This document shows, piece after piece, positions 1 through 8,480 of a stretch of DNA of 64,000 nt. Made by a program: the position numbers and the translations under genes. The first letter of the stretch is position 1. Every line of letters starts with the position of its first letter. Source of the stretch: Streptomyces diastatochromogenes (GTDB taxonomy: Bacteria > Actinomycetota > Actinomycetes > Streptomycetales > Streptomycetaceae); NCBI RefSeq assembly GCF_002242805.1, contig NZ_MCGQ01000014.1, positions 235,008 to 299,007 on the forward strand. The letters are read 5' to 3'. The notes below the pieces were generated by a model. The model was not told where the DNA came from. It made no database searches and saw only the letters and a program-made list of their open reading frames with translations.

Positions 1-56
1 TCGGCGAAGAGGTCTCGGCGTGCTCCTTGTCCGGACCGGGTCGTGAAGTGGACCGG

Positions 57-533
57 TCACATGTTCGCGGCCCCGGACTTGATGGCCTCGCGGATACGGA
101 AGTAGGTGCCGCAGCGACATATGTTGCGGATGCCGTCCAGGTCGGCGTCGGTGATCTCGCGGCCCTCCTCGGCGGCGCGGCGGACCAGCGCGACGGCGGC
201 CATGATCTGGCCCGGCTGGCAGTAGCCGCACTGGGCCACGTCATGGTCGAGCCACGCCTGCTGCATCGGGTGCAGGTCCGCCCCCACCGTGGCCGGAAGT
301 CCTTCGATGGTGGTGACTTCGTCGGTCGGCTTCAGGTTCCCGACCGGAATCGCACAGGGGTTGACCGCCTTGCCGTTGAGGTGGCTGGTGCACGCCTTGC
401 AGACGTTGATGCCGCAGCCGTACTTGGGACCGGTGACGCCCAGAACGTCGCGCAGCACCCACAACAGCCGCAGGTCGTCGTCGACATCGACGGTGACCTG
501 CTCGCCGTTGAGGCGGAAAGTGTGCTCGGGCAC
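57..533 (-). CDS. iorA: (2Fe-2S)-binding subunit of a molybdenum hydroxylase, isoquinoline 1-oxidoreductase alpha type
   Basis: A 158-residue small iron-sulfur subunit that passes electrons from the molybdenum subunit encoded just upstream. A plant-type 2Fe-2S site is visible (Cys40, Cys45, Cys48, Cys60), followed by the alpha-helical second cluster domain (Cys102 and Cys105 in CGYC, Cys139 and Cys141 in CRC). I chose the GTG at 533 because AAGGAGCC lies just before it and homology begins there; a longer open frame upstream is not protein-like. It starts 14 nt after the stop of iorB, so the two are co-transcribed. The usual third FAD subunit of the xanthine dehydrogenase family is absent, as expected for the IorAB branch. 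The true substrate (N-heterocycle or aldehyde) cannot be read from the sequence. Confidence 0.88.
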   Translation of the reverse strand: MPEHTFRLNGEQVTVDVDDDLRLLWVLRDVLGVTGPKYGCGINVCKACTSHLNGKAVNPCAIPVGNLKPTDEVTTIEGLPATVGADLHPMQQAWLDHDVAQCGYCQPGQIMAAVALVRRAAEEGREITDADLDGIRNICRCGTYFRIREAIKSGAANM

Positions 534-547
534 GGAGGCTCCTTGCG

Positions 548-2854
548 TCAGTAGGCGTGGTCCAGGCCGTCGGTCGGGGACGGAGGGATGGGCGGGACGG
601 TCGGTTTGGGCGTGAAGGAGAGCGTGCCGTGGTTGATCGGAAAGCGCGTCGGCATGGTGCCCGTGGCGCGGCCGTAGGCACAGGCCACCGCGGCCATCGA
701 CGCGGCGACGCCGAGTTCCCCCGCACCGCCGGGCTCGCCCGTGGTGGTCGGCATGACGATGATCTCCAGCTCGGGCGGTGTGTTCCACTGCCGGGTGTAG
801 AAGTAGTTGTCCCAGCTCGCCTCGAGGAAGTACCCGTCGCGCAGGTGCAGGCTGGAGGTGAGGGTCTGCGCGATGCCGTCCATGACGCCGCCCATCATCT
901 GGGCTTCCAGACCGCGCGGGTTGACGGCGAGGCCGACGTCCACGGCGAAGACGGCCTTGGTGACGCGCGGTCCGGCCACACCGTCGCGGACGGGACGGTT
1001 GACGGTCTCCGGCCGGCAGTCGATCTCCACCAGCGCCGCGCTGACGGAGTGGTACTCGGAGTGGAAGGCGATGCCCTGTGCGGTGCCGGCCGGCATCGTC
1101 CGCCCCCAGTCACCGACTTCGGCGACCTTGTCCAGCACGGCCCGGGAGCGATCGTCGTGCAGGAACGCGCGCCGGAACCGGAAGGGGTCCTTGCCCGTCT
1201 TCGCCGCGAGCCGATCGACGACCAGCTCCCGGGCGCAGGTGACGTCGGGCGAGTAGACGTTGCGCATGCTCCCGGTGTTGAAGTCCTTGTTCGTCTCGCT
1301 GAGCAGCCGGCTGCTGACACCGAAGTCGTAGGGCATCGACTGGGAGAGCTGGAAGAACGTCTCGGAGAAACCGGCGTCGCCCACCGGCAGCCTCGCGGCC
1401 AGGGCGGTGAAGACCTCGCCGAGCCCATGGCTCAGGTCCGTGGCGACGCTGGTGTGGCGCTGCTGGTAGCCGAGCACGGTGTTGCCGAGGTAGGAGATGC
1501 GCACACGTGAGGTGGCCATGGGGTGGGCGCGCCCCTGACGGCAGTCGTCGGCCCGGTGCCACATGAGCTTGACCGGCTTGCCCATCTTCTGGGAGGTCTC
1601 CGCGGCTTCCAGCGCGGCGTCGAAGAACAGCTTCCGCCCGAAGGACCCGCCGCCTTGGGCGACGTGCACGGTGACCGCGTGGGCCGGAAGCCCGAGTCGG
1701 GCGGCGATGGTCTCCTGGGCGACGATCGGCGACTTGAGAGACGCCCACACATCGGCGCGGTCGTCCCGCACGTCGGCTATCGCGCAGTTGGGTTCCAGCG
1801 CGCTGTTCCCACGGAAGCTGAAGGTGAACTTCCCTTCCACGCTCGGGGTCAGCGGCGGGAGCCCGAGGGGCAGTTCGGCGGCTCGCAGGTCCTCCAGCAC
1901 CGACTCGTCGGACTGTCCTTCCGCGGTTCCGGGTCGCCACACCACGCGCAGGGCGCGTACGGCGTCGATGCACTGGCCGAAGGTCTCCGCGCGCACCGCC
2001 ACTCCGGTGGAGATCACGACGGCGTCGGTGACGCCCGGCATGGCGCGCACCTCGTCCAGGTTGGACACCGATCCGACCGTGCCGTTGATGGTCGGCGGAC
2101 GGCACACCATCGTCGGCCTGGCGTCCGGGATGTCGAGATCCATCGTGAACTTCTTGCGCCCGGTGACCGCGGCGAGCGCGTCGATCCGGTTGCGCGGTGT
2201 GCCGATGACGGTGAAGTCCGCGCGGGGCTTGAGCTCCACGGCCACCTGCTGGGTCCGCACGCTCGCGGCCTTCTCGGCGAGTGCGCCGATGCCGATGCTC
2301 CGGCCCGCGAGATCGGTGACGACTCCGGCCTTCAGGGTGAGGTCGGTGACCACCGCGCCCAGCTCGACCGCCGCGGCCTGCAGCAGCCGGCCCCGGGCGA
2401 CCGCGGCGGCGACCCGGATCGGACGGTAGGTCGATATGGTCGTGTTGGACGCGCCGGTGAGCTGGTTGAACAGCAGCTCCGGCCGCGCGTCGGCCAGGGT
2501 GACCCGCACCCGCTCCAGCGGTACGTCCATCTCCTCGGCGATCAGCATGGCCGTCGACGTGGTGATCCCCTGCCCCACCTCGGCCCGCGGCAGCGCGAAC
2601 GAGACGGTGCCGTCCGTGTGGACCTCGACGGTGATCAGGTCCGAGGTCGGCAGAGCCGCCGCGGTCATCACGTCGTTGAGGTCGAGCAGTTCCGTGGGTT
2701 CCGGTGACGGAATGCCGGCCTCGGCCTCCGGCGCCGCACCCAGCTCGGCGGCGGCCACCAGGGTGGAGGCCGCGAGCACGTAGCCGAGGAACCGCCTGCG
2801 CCCGACGACGTGCGTTCCGGATTCCGGGTGCGTCGAACGATCGGCGCTGGTCAT
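548..2854 (-). CDS. iorB: Molybdopterin-binding subunit of isoquinoline 1-oxidoreductase-type dehydrogenase, Tat-exported
   Basis: A 768-residue catalytic subunit of the xanthine dehydrogenase superfamily that binds molybdopterin cytosine dinucleotide and hydroxylates a heteroaromatic or aldehyde substrate. Residues 1 to about 45 hold a twin-arginine signal (GRRRFLGYVLAAS) followed by a hydrophobic stretch and an Ala-rich cleavage region, so the folded enzyme probably acts outside the membrane with iorA carried along. Glycine-rich molybdopterin motifs (for example AQGGGSFGRK near the middle) and a Gly-Glu motif near the C terminus (GGAGELG) fit the family. The ATG at 2854 has GGAGG eight bases upstream. 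First gene of the iorBA pair. Electron acceptors such as a cytochrome c subunit are not seen in the window. Confidence 0.85.
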   Translation of the reverse strand: MTSADRSTHPESGTHVVGRRRFLGYVLAASTLVAAAELGAAPEAEAGIPSPEPTELLDLNDVMTAAALPTSDLITVEVHTDGTVSFALPRAEVGQGITTSTAMLIAEEMDVPLERVRVTLADARPELLFNQLTGASNTTISTYRPIRVAAAVARGRLLQAAAVELGAVVTDLTLKAGVVTDLAGRSIGIGALAEKAASVRTQQVAVELKPRADFTVIGTPRNRIDALAAVTGRKKFTMDLDIPDARPTMVCRPPTINGTVGSVSNLDEVRAMPGVTDAVVISTGVAVRAETFGQCIDAVRALRVVWRPGTAEGQSDESVLEDLRAAELPLGLPPLTPSVEGKFTFSFRGNSALEPNCAIADVRDDRADVWASLKSPIVAQETIAARLGLPAHAVTVHVAQGGGSFGRKLFFDAALEAAETSQKMGKPVKLMWHRADDCRQGRAHPMATSRVRISYLGNTVLGYQQRHTSVATDLSHGLGEVFTALAARLPVGDAGFSETFFQLSQSMPYDFGVSSRLLSETNKDFNTGSMRNVYSPDVTCARELVVDRLAAKTGKDPFRFRRAFLHDDRSRAVLDKVAEVGDWGRTMPAGTAQGIAFHSEYHSVSAALVEIDCRPETVNRPVRDGVAGPRVTKAVFAVDVGLAVNPRGLEAQMMGGVMDGIAQTLTSSLHLRDGYFLEASWDNYFYTRQWNTPPELEIIVMPTTTGEPGGAGELGVAASMAAVACAYGRATGTMPTRFPINHGTLSFTPKPTVPPIPPSPTDGLDHAY

Positions 2855-3020
2855 CGACGGGACCTCCGCTCTACGCCACCATGGCCACTTCCGCCGGCCG
2901 CGTGACTCTGTCACCACCCAACTCGGTGGTTCTATCACGCACTTCCGGGTGTACAGCAGGGGTCCCGCTCCGTCGGCGGTCCGGTTGCCGACGAACCACG
3001 GAGGCTCGGGGGACATGGCC

Positions 3021-5186
3021 TCAGGCAGGGATGGCCTGTTCCGCCCAGATGACCTTTCCGTCGCGGCTGTGCCGGGTGCCCCAGCGCTCGGTGAACTGGG
3101 CGACCAGGAGCAGACCGCGGCCGCCCTCGTCGAAGGTCCGCGCACGGCGCAGGTGTGGAGCGGTGCTGCCGGCGTCGAAGACCTCGCAGGTCAGCGTGGA
3201 CTGGAGGATCATCCGCAGCTGGATGGGGCTCTTGCCGTAGCGGATCGCGTTCGTCACCAGTTCGCTGACCACCAGTTCCGTGGTGAAGCCCAGCTCTTCC
3301 AGGCCCCAGGCGGCCAGCCTGTCGGACGCGTAGGCGCGGGCCCCGGAGACGGCCGCCGGGTCGGACGGAAGGTCCAGCGTGGCGACGTGGTCGGGGTCGA
3401 GTGCCCGGGTCCGCGCCAGGAGCAGGGCGACGTCATCGGACGGGCGGCTCGGCAGGAGCGCGGCCAGCAGACCGTCGCAGGTCTCGTCCAGCGACTTCGG
3501 CGCCCGGGCGAGGATGTCGCTCAGCACCGTGCGTGCGGTGTCCACGTCACGCACACGGCTCTCGAGGAGGCCGTCGGTGTACAGCGCCAGAAGGCTGCCC
3601 TCCGGCAGTTCGAGCTGGGTGGTTTCGAAGGGGAGCCCGCCCAGGCCCAGGGGCGGTCCGATCGGCATCTCCGGGAAGGCGACGGCGTGGGACGCCGGGG
3701 CGTCGCCGTCGGCGGTCGGGGGAGTCGCCACGGCCGGCAGCACATGGCCGGCGCTGGCCAGGGAGCACAGGTGGGAGACGGGGTCGTAGACCGCGTACAG
3801 GCAGGTGGCGCTGATCTCGCCCTCGTCCCGCGCCTCCTCGCGCTGCAGGCGGATGACCACGTCGTCCAGATGCGTGAGCAGTTCGTCGGGCATCAGGTCG
3901 ATGTCCGCGAAGGCGCGGACGGCCGTGCGCAGGCGGCCCATGGTGGCGGAGGCGTGCAGACCGCGGCCGACGACGTCACCCACGACGAGGGCGACGCGGG
4001 CTCCGGACAGCGGTATCACGTCGTACCAGTCACCGCCCACGCCCGCGCGGGATCCGGTGGGCAGGTAGCGGGAGGCCGTGTCGACGGCGGACTGCTCCAC
4101 CGCGCGTTGCGGCAGCAGGCTGCGCTGCAGGGTGAGCGCGGTGGAGCGCTCGTGGGTGTACCGGCGGGCGTTGTCGATGGACACGGCCGCTCTGGCCACG
4201 ATCTCCTGAGCCAGGAGGAGATCGTCGTCGTCGAAGAGGGCGGCGGTTCGATGGCGGGAGAACTGGGCGAGACCCAGGGTTTCTCCGCGGGCCCGCAGAG
4301 GCACCAGAAGCATCGAGTGGAAGCCAGGGCCTCGCAGGGTGCGTCCGCTGTCCGGAGCCGGTGCCCACCACGCGGGCAGGCCGGAGGCCGTGACGCGGTG
4401 CAGCAGGGCCTGTCCCGTGGCCAGTGCGCGAGCCGGCTCCGACCCCGCGGGATACGTGTGCGTGTGACCTGTGGCGACCGCGGAATCCGGGCAGCCGTCC
4501 AGGACGGACCGCTGGGCGATGCGGCACAGCACGGGTGTGTCCGTCGGCGGGTACGTGCCCTCCTCGTGCAGAACGGAGTCGAGGAGGTCGACCGTGACGA
4601 GGTCGGCGAAGTCCTCGGTGCCGAGGTCTGCCAGCTCCTGAGCGGTGCGGGCGGTGTCGAGGGTGGTCCCGATCCGCCTGCTCGCCTCGTTGGTCAGGAT
4701 GAGGCGCCGCTGCAGCCGGCGGTCGCGCTCCTCCTGGTATGCGGCGACGACCTCTTCCGAGCCGCGGTCGACGTAGGCGAAAGCCGTCTCGACGAGTTTG
4801 ACCGTCGCCTCGTTGACCAGCTTCGAGTCACTGGTGAGACGGGCGGCCTCGCGTTGCATCAGCTGGAGCAGGGTCATGTGGCCGAGCCGGTAGGAACGCA
4901 GGAGCGTACTGATCGGTATCCCGCCCTGAGCGAACCTGCGACCGACCTCCAAGGAGTCGGAAGGCGCCTTCACCTCGGTCACGTCGAGGCCGTGCTCGAG
5001 GACATCCAGAAAGGTGGTGACGTGTCCGGTCGTCTCCTGCGCCGACAGGGCGGCGAGATCCTTGTCCTGCAACAGCTCGGGAAACTCGCTGTGCAAGCGT
5101 TGCACCATCATGTCGACCGACTGGTTCACCTGCGGCCTGAACTGCCGAGCCAGACGACGAAGGAACGCATCGACCTCGGTCCCCAT
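3021..5186 (-). CDS. SpoIIE/RsbU-type PP2C phosphatase with GAF and HATPase (anti-sigma) domains
   Basis: A 721-residue multidomain signalling protein of a kind common in Streptomyces. In order: an N-terminal helical region (1 to about 170), a GAF sensor domain (about 190-320), a PP2C/SpoIIE serine phosphatase domain (about 340-560, with GDWYDVIPL and ALVVGDVVGRG carrying metal-binding Asp residues), and a C-terminal GHKL ATPase domain (about 590-718, N-box ELVTNAIRYG, G2-type GGRGLLLV) resembling RsbW anti-sigma kinases. It probably dephosphorylates an anti-anti-sigma factor in a partner-switching pathway; no such partner or sigma factor is adjacent. Single gene on the minus strand, downstream of the terminator-like hairpin that ends the neighbouring operon. 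Confidence 0.88.
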   Translation of the reverse strand: MGTEVDAFLRRLARQFRPQVNQSVDMMVQRLHSEFPELLQDKDLAALSAQETTGHVTTFLDVLEHGLDVTEVKAPSDSLEVGRRFAQGGIPISTLLRSYRLGHMTLLQLMQREAARLTSDSKLVNEATVKLVETAFAYVDRGSEEVVAAYQEERDRRLQRRLILTNEASRRIGTTLDTARTAQELADLGTEDFADLVTVDLLDSVLHEEGTYPPTDTPVLCRIAQRSVLDGCPDSAVATGHTHTYPAGSEPARALATGQALLHRVTASGLPAWWAPAPDSGRTLRGPGFHSMLLVPLRARGETLGLAQFSRHRTAALFDDDDLLLAQEIVARAAVSIDNARRYTHERSTALTLQRSLLPQRAVEQSAVDTASRYLPTGSRAGVGGDWYDVIPLSGARVALVVGDVVGRGLHASATMGRLRTAVRAFADIDLMPDELLTHLDDVVIRLQREEARDEGEISATCLYAVYDPVSHLCSLASAGHVLPAVATPPTADGDAPASHAVAFPEMPIGPPLGLGGLPFETTQLELPEGSLLALYTDGLLESRVRDVDTARTVLSDILARAPKSLDETCDGLLAALLPSRPSDDVALLLARTRALDPDHVATLDLPSDPAAVSGARAYASDRLAAWGLEELGFTTELVVSELVTNAIRYGKSPIQLRMILQSTLTCEVFDAGSTAPHLRRARTFDEGGRGLLLVAQFTERWGTRHSRDGKVIWAEQAIPA

Positions 5187-5212
5187 GATGAAAACGTACC
5201 GAAACGCCCGGA

Positions 5213-5251
5213 CGCGCGCCCGTTCTAGCGCTGCTAGCCGCCGGGCGCGCG
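5213..5251 (-). terminator. GC-rich hairpin ending the formyltransferase operon
   Basis: Perfect 10-bp inverted repeat (CGCGCGCCCG and its complement) with a 19-nt loop, in the 86-bp gap between the formyltransferase stop and the start of the phosphatase gene. There is no T-run, which is common for actinomycete terminators. Because both flanking genes run the same way, it could also sit in the leader of the phosphatase gene. Confidence 0.5.
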
Positions 5252-5272
5252 GGGCCGGTCAGCCGAAGGGCT

Positions 5273-6160
5273 TCACTGCCCGGTGCGGCCCGTGTCGGGC
5301 AGGTGCCCGTCGGCGTCGGTGGCCCCGGTGCCGCGGACGACGGCCAGGAAGTCCCGCAGCGTGACGAGCCGCAGGCCCTCCCTGCGCGCCTGGGCGATGT
5401 GGTGGCGCTCGGGGTAGGAGTGGTAGGAGCCTCCCTCCGGTTGTGGCCGTGCCTCGTCGAGGAGCCGGTCGAAGTCGGCCAGGACCTCGTCCAGCATGCC
5501 GACCCCCGCGCGATTGACCCAGGAGTCGTTGAACAGGACACTGCGGCCCGGGGGCGGGGAGGTGGTGCGCTGGGCGAGGACGGGGCCCGCGTCGATCTCC
5601 CGGTTCTCGATCAGATGAGCCGAGATGCCGAACGGCGTGCCCGGCTCCAGGGCGCTGAAGAGGGTGGGGAACAGGCCGCGGCAGTGCGGCAGGAAGGCGG
5701 CGTGCACGTTGATCACCGCGCGCCGGGGCGCGGAGATGACCCGTTCGCGGATGATCTGGTCGAACCAGTAGATGACGATGAAGTCGAGGTCGGCCCTCTC
5801 CAGTTGCGCGGCGACCTCGGGCGCGTTCACGTTGCCGGTCCGGATGTGCAGGATGCCGTAGGCCTCGCACAGTTCCGCGACCGAGCGGCGGGTGCGCCGG
5901 CCGCCACGCAGGGGGGCGAGCAGCCGGTCGACGTGGATCGCGGCGGGGTAGAGCATGAACGAGCAGGTCAGGTACGTCATGAAGGCGAGCCCGGAGCGGC
6001 GCACGTTGCGGTACGTCTGCTGGAGGAGGCCGCCGCGGCTGGTGGCGTACACGTCGCTGGTGACGACGACCGCGATCTCGTCGTGGTGCCGTTCGATGAT
6101 CGTCTCCAGCGCGTCCCCGAGCTGGGCGCATTCGGTGCTGAACAGGGCGATGCGAGGCAT
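5273..6160 (-). CDS. Formyltransferase-family protein (methionyl-tRNA formyltransferase fold)
   Basis: A 295-residue protein with the formyltransferase catalytic triad: Asn151 and His153 in NVHAAFLPHCRG and Asp190 in ENREIDAGPVL, corresponding to the N, H and D residues that transfer formyl from 10-formyl-tetrahydrofolate in the Fmt/ArnA/GART fold. It lacks the housekeeping Fmt look at the N terminus and is embedded in a biosynthetic operon, so it more likely formylates a small-molecule amine than initiator tRNA. Start: ATG at 6160 with GGAGG six bases upstream; a GTG two codons earlier overlaps that ribosome site and is less likely. Last gene of the six-gene operon, 18 nt after the flavin reductase gene. 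Hydrolase activity on formyl compounds is an alternative. Confidence 0.8.
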   Translation of the reverse strand: MPRIALFSTECAQLGDALETIIERHHDEIAVVVTSDVYATSRGGLLQQTYRNVRRSGLAFMTYLTCSFMLYPAAIHVDRLLAPLRGGRRTRRSVAELCEAYGILHIRTGNVNAPEVAAQLERADLDFIVIYWFDQIIRERVISAPRRAVINVHAAFLPHCRGLFPTLFSALEPGTPFGISAHLIENREIDAGPVLAQRTTSPPPGRSVLFNDSWVNRAGVGMLDEVLADFDRLLDEARPQPEGGSYHSYPERHHIAQARREGLRLVTLRDFLAVVRGTGATDADGHLPDTGRTGQ

Positions 6161-6178
6161 GGTCACCTCCTGGGTGGC

Positions 6179-6706
6179 TCAGGCGAGTTGGCGGTAGCGG
6201 CCGGCGTGCCGGACGAGTGGCTGCCCGTCCCGGTGGCGGCAGTCGAGGGCGCGTCCGATGACGATGACGTGGTCGCCGCCCGGGTGGGTCCGTTCGACCG
6301 AGCACGCGACCCAGGCCAGCGCGTCGTCCAGGGCGGGCATGTTCGCGTACGTGTGCCAGGGCACCGCCGTGAAGCGGGCTTCGGGGGACGTGCCGGGCGC
6401 GGCGAAGGCCGAGGCCGTCGCCGAGGCGCCGACCGGCAGCACGTTGACCAGGAAGGTCCCGCGGGAGCGGATGCGTTCCAGGGTCTGCGACCGGGCTCCG
6501 ATGCCCAGCAGGACGAGGGGCGGGTCGAGGGACAGCGAGCAGACGGCGCTGGCGGTGACGCCGGCGGGCCCGGCCGCCGTCGTGGTCGTGATGACGGTGA
6601 CGCCTGTGGGGAGTTGGGAGAAGGCGGCGCGCAGCGCCGGTGCCAGGGGGACCCCGGTGGGGGCCGGTGGGGGCGGCACCGCAGGGGCCGAGGAGGTGGA
6701 CGGCAT
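6179..6706 (-). CDS. Flavin reductase (HpaC/VlmR-like FMN-binding split barrel)
   Basis: A 175-residue protein with the flavin reductase-like domain from about residue 25 (FSQLPTGVTVITT, then a Gly-Asp-His motif GGDHVIVIGRALDC near the C terminus). Such proteins use NAD(P)H to supply reduced FMN or FAD to a partner monooxygenase. The partner is plausibly the acyl-CoA dehydrogenase-fold protein that begins this operon, by analogy with the VlmH/VlmR amine N-hydroxylase pair of valanimycin biosynthesis. The start codon lies next to the stop of the SRPBCC gene and its ribosome site GGAGG lies inside that gene, so translation is probably coupled. The first 20 residues are Pro/Ala-rich and probably disordered. 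Confidence 0.85.
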   Translation of the reverse strand: MPSTSSAPAVPPPPAPTGVPLAPALRAAFSQLPTGVTVITTTTAAGPAGVTASAVCSLSLDPPLVLLGIGARSQTLERIRSRGTFLVNVLPVGASATASAFAAPGTSPEARFTAVPWHTYANMPALDDALAWVACSVERTHPGGDHVIVIGRALDCRHRDGQPLVRHAGRYRQLA

Positions 6707-6707
6707 C

Positions 6708-7190
6708 TCAGCCTCCGGTGGTCTGCAGGTCGTCGGCGTCCATCGCCGTGACGAAGACGAGCGTGTCGCCGAGCAGTCCGACGAGGATCGCGCTGATGTT
6801 CTCCCGCAGGGTCCGCTCGGCGATCGGGTCGATGATGCGTTCCAGGGAGGGCATGCCGAGGTCGAAGTCCGCGGCGAAGCGGACCGTCGTGTCGTCTCCC
6901 GTCCCCAGGACGGTCCAGGCGCCGTCGAAGCGCTCGAAGTCGCCGTCGACCTGCTCGAAGCGGAGGGCCAGGTTCTCGGTGTCCACCGTGTCCCGTTCGG
7001 ACCAGCGGAGTTCGCCGTTGCGGAAGTTCACCGACCACTCCGACAGGAGGGTGCCGTCGGGTTCGGTGCGGACGGTGACCTCGCGTACGGCGTCGGTGTG
7101 CGCGGGATAGCGCTCGAAGTCCTTGAGTCGTTCGAAGACGGTCAGCGGATCCGAGCCGGGCAGCAGGGCCTCGATCGCTACGTGTCGCAT
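6708..7190 (-). CDS. SRPBCC (START-like) polyketide cyclase/aromatase-type protein
   Basis: A 160-residue single-domain protein of the SRPBCC superfamily. The pattern typical of coenzyme Q-binding/cyclase proteins is clear: VFERLKDFERYPAHTDAVREV near the N terminus, a beta-rich middle with paired Trp residues, and a long C-terminal helix starting near IDPIAERTLREN. These proteins bind hydrophobic ligands, and some cyclise or dehydrate polyketides. No polyketide synthase or carrier protein is nearby, so here it may bind a lipid-like intermediate. Its stop codon almost touches the flavin reductase start, and it begins 3 nt after the aminotransferase stop, so it sits in the middle of a tight operon. 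Confidence 0.78.
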   Translation of the reverse strand: MRHVAIEALLPGSDPLTVFERLKDFERYPAHTDAVREVTVRTEPDGTLLSEWSVNFRNGELRWSERDTVDTENLALRFEQVDGDFERFDGAWTVLGTGDDTTVRFAADFDLGMPSLERIIDPIAERTLRENISAILVGLLGDTLVFVTAMDADDLQTTGG

Positions 7191-7193
7191 GGT

Positions 7194-8480
7194 TCAGGCG
7201 GTCCTCTCGGCGAGCTGGGGCTGGGGTTCGGGGTGGCGGGCGGCGACCGCCGTGGCGGCGCGGTGGACGGCGTCCAGCAGAGCGATGGTGTCGTTGCGGC
7301 CGATGACCGCGGGCGGGGTGAGGCGCAGGACCCGGTGGGCGTTGAGCGAGTGGTTGACCAGGACCCCGCAGTCCATCAGCTCCATCACGAGATCTCCGGC
7401 GACCCCTTCGTCGACGAGTTCGACGGCGATGAGCAGCCCGGCTCCCCGCACCTCGCGGACGAGATGGGGGCAGACCTCGTGCAGCAGCGCGGACAGGTCG
7501 TCGCGCAGTCGGGTGCCGATGCGCGCCGCCCGCTCGACCAGCCCCTCGGCCGCGATGGTCTCGACGGCGGCCGCCGCGGCGGCGCACGCGACCGGGGAGC
7601 CCGCGAAGGTGGAGGTGTGGATGAAGGGGTCGCGGCTGAACGGCGCGTAGGCCTCCGCCGTGGCGACCATCGCCGCCACCGGGATCACGCCGCCGGACAG
7701 GTTCTTGCCGACCAGCAGGATGTCCGGGGTGATGCCTTCGCGGTCCGCGCCCCACCAGGTCCCCAGCCGCCCGAGGCCGGTCTGCACCTCGTCGAGCACC
7801 AGCAGCGCGCCATGGGTGCGGCAGGCCCGCTGGACCGCCGTCAGGTAGCCGGACGGCGGGATGACGACGCCGTTCTCGCCCTGCACGGGCTCCAGGACGA
7901 CGCAGGCGTCGGGCGTGGCCGCCAGCGCCTGCTCCAGGGCATCGGCGTCGCCGTACGGCACGTGCTGGACGTCGGGGACCAGCGGTCGGAACGGTGCCTG
8001 GTACAGCTCCCGGGCGGTGAGGCTGAGCGCGCCCATGGTCTTGCCGTGGTAGCCGCCGGCGGTCGAGACGAGGTGGCGCTTGCCGTGCGCGCGGGCCAGT
8101 TTGATCGCCGCTTCCGTCGCCTCCGCGCCGGAGTTGACGAAGTGGACGTACTCCAGACCGGCCGGGGCGACGGCGGCCAGCGCCTCGGCCGCCCTGGCCG
8201 CCACGGGTTCGAGCAGGATCCGCGTGGCCAGGGCGTGCCTGCGCAGCTGCGTGCCGACTGCCTGGACGACCTTGGGATGCTGGTGGCCGAGAAGGAACAC
8301 GCCGTAGCCGCCGCAGTCGATGTAGCGGCGCCCGTGCGCGTCCCAGACGTGGACGCCCTTGGAGGCGACCTCCACCAGGCCGCCGGTCACCTCCGCGAGC
8401 CGGGCCCGGCCGCGGCTGATGTGGCGCCGGTAGCCCTCGGCGACGGCGGCGGGGTCGACCTGGCGCTGCTCCGGGGTCAC
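7194..8480 (-). CDS. Class III PLP-dependent aminotransferase
   Basis: A 428-residue fold-type I aminotransferase of class III (acetylornithine/putrescine/omega-transaminase group). Visible features are the phosphate-binding segment VNSGAEATEAA (about 115-125), Asp230 in LVLDEVQTGLGR that contacts the pyridine nitrogen, and the Schiff-base lysine Lys259 in VGKNLSGGVIP. It would exchange an aldehyde or ketone for an amine, using an amino donor such as glutamate. The start is the GTG at 8480, which overlaps the stop of the upstream SDR gene (GTGA), so an aldehyde made by that reductase could be aminated directly. Its position next to a thioester-reductase-like SDR favours a terminal-aldehyde substrate. 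Confidence 0.87.
   Translation of the reverse strand: MTPEQRQVDPAAVAEGYRRHISRGRARLAEVTGGLVEVASKGVHVWDAHGRRYIDCGGYGVFLLGHQHPKVVQAVGTQLRRHALATRILLEPVAARAAEALAAVAPAGLEYVHFVNSGAEATEAAIKLARAHGKRHLVSTAGGYHGKTMGALSLTARELYQAPFRPLVPDVQHVPYGDADALEQALAATPDACVVLEPVQGENGVVIPPSGYLTAVQRACRTHGALLVLDEVQTGLGRLGTWWGADREGITPDILLVGKNLSGGVIPVAAMVATAEAYAPFSRDPFIHTSTFAGSPVACAAAAAAVETIAAEGLVERAARIGTRLRDDLSALLHEVCPHLVREVRGAGLLIAVELVDEGVAGDLVMELMDCGVLVNHSLNAHRVLRLTPPAVIGRNDTIALLDAVHRAATAVAARHPEPQPQLAERTA

Noticed and set aside
2913..2930. ACCACC-N6-GGTGGT inverted repeat upstream of iorB
   Set aside because: Only 6-bp arms in a GC-rich region and no second copy near related genes; too weak to list.
5273..6160. Housekeeping methionyl-tRNA formyltransferase
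   Set aside because: The catalytic triad fits the fold, but the rest differs and the gene is inside a biosynthetic operon, not beside def or priA.
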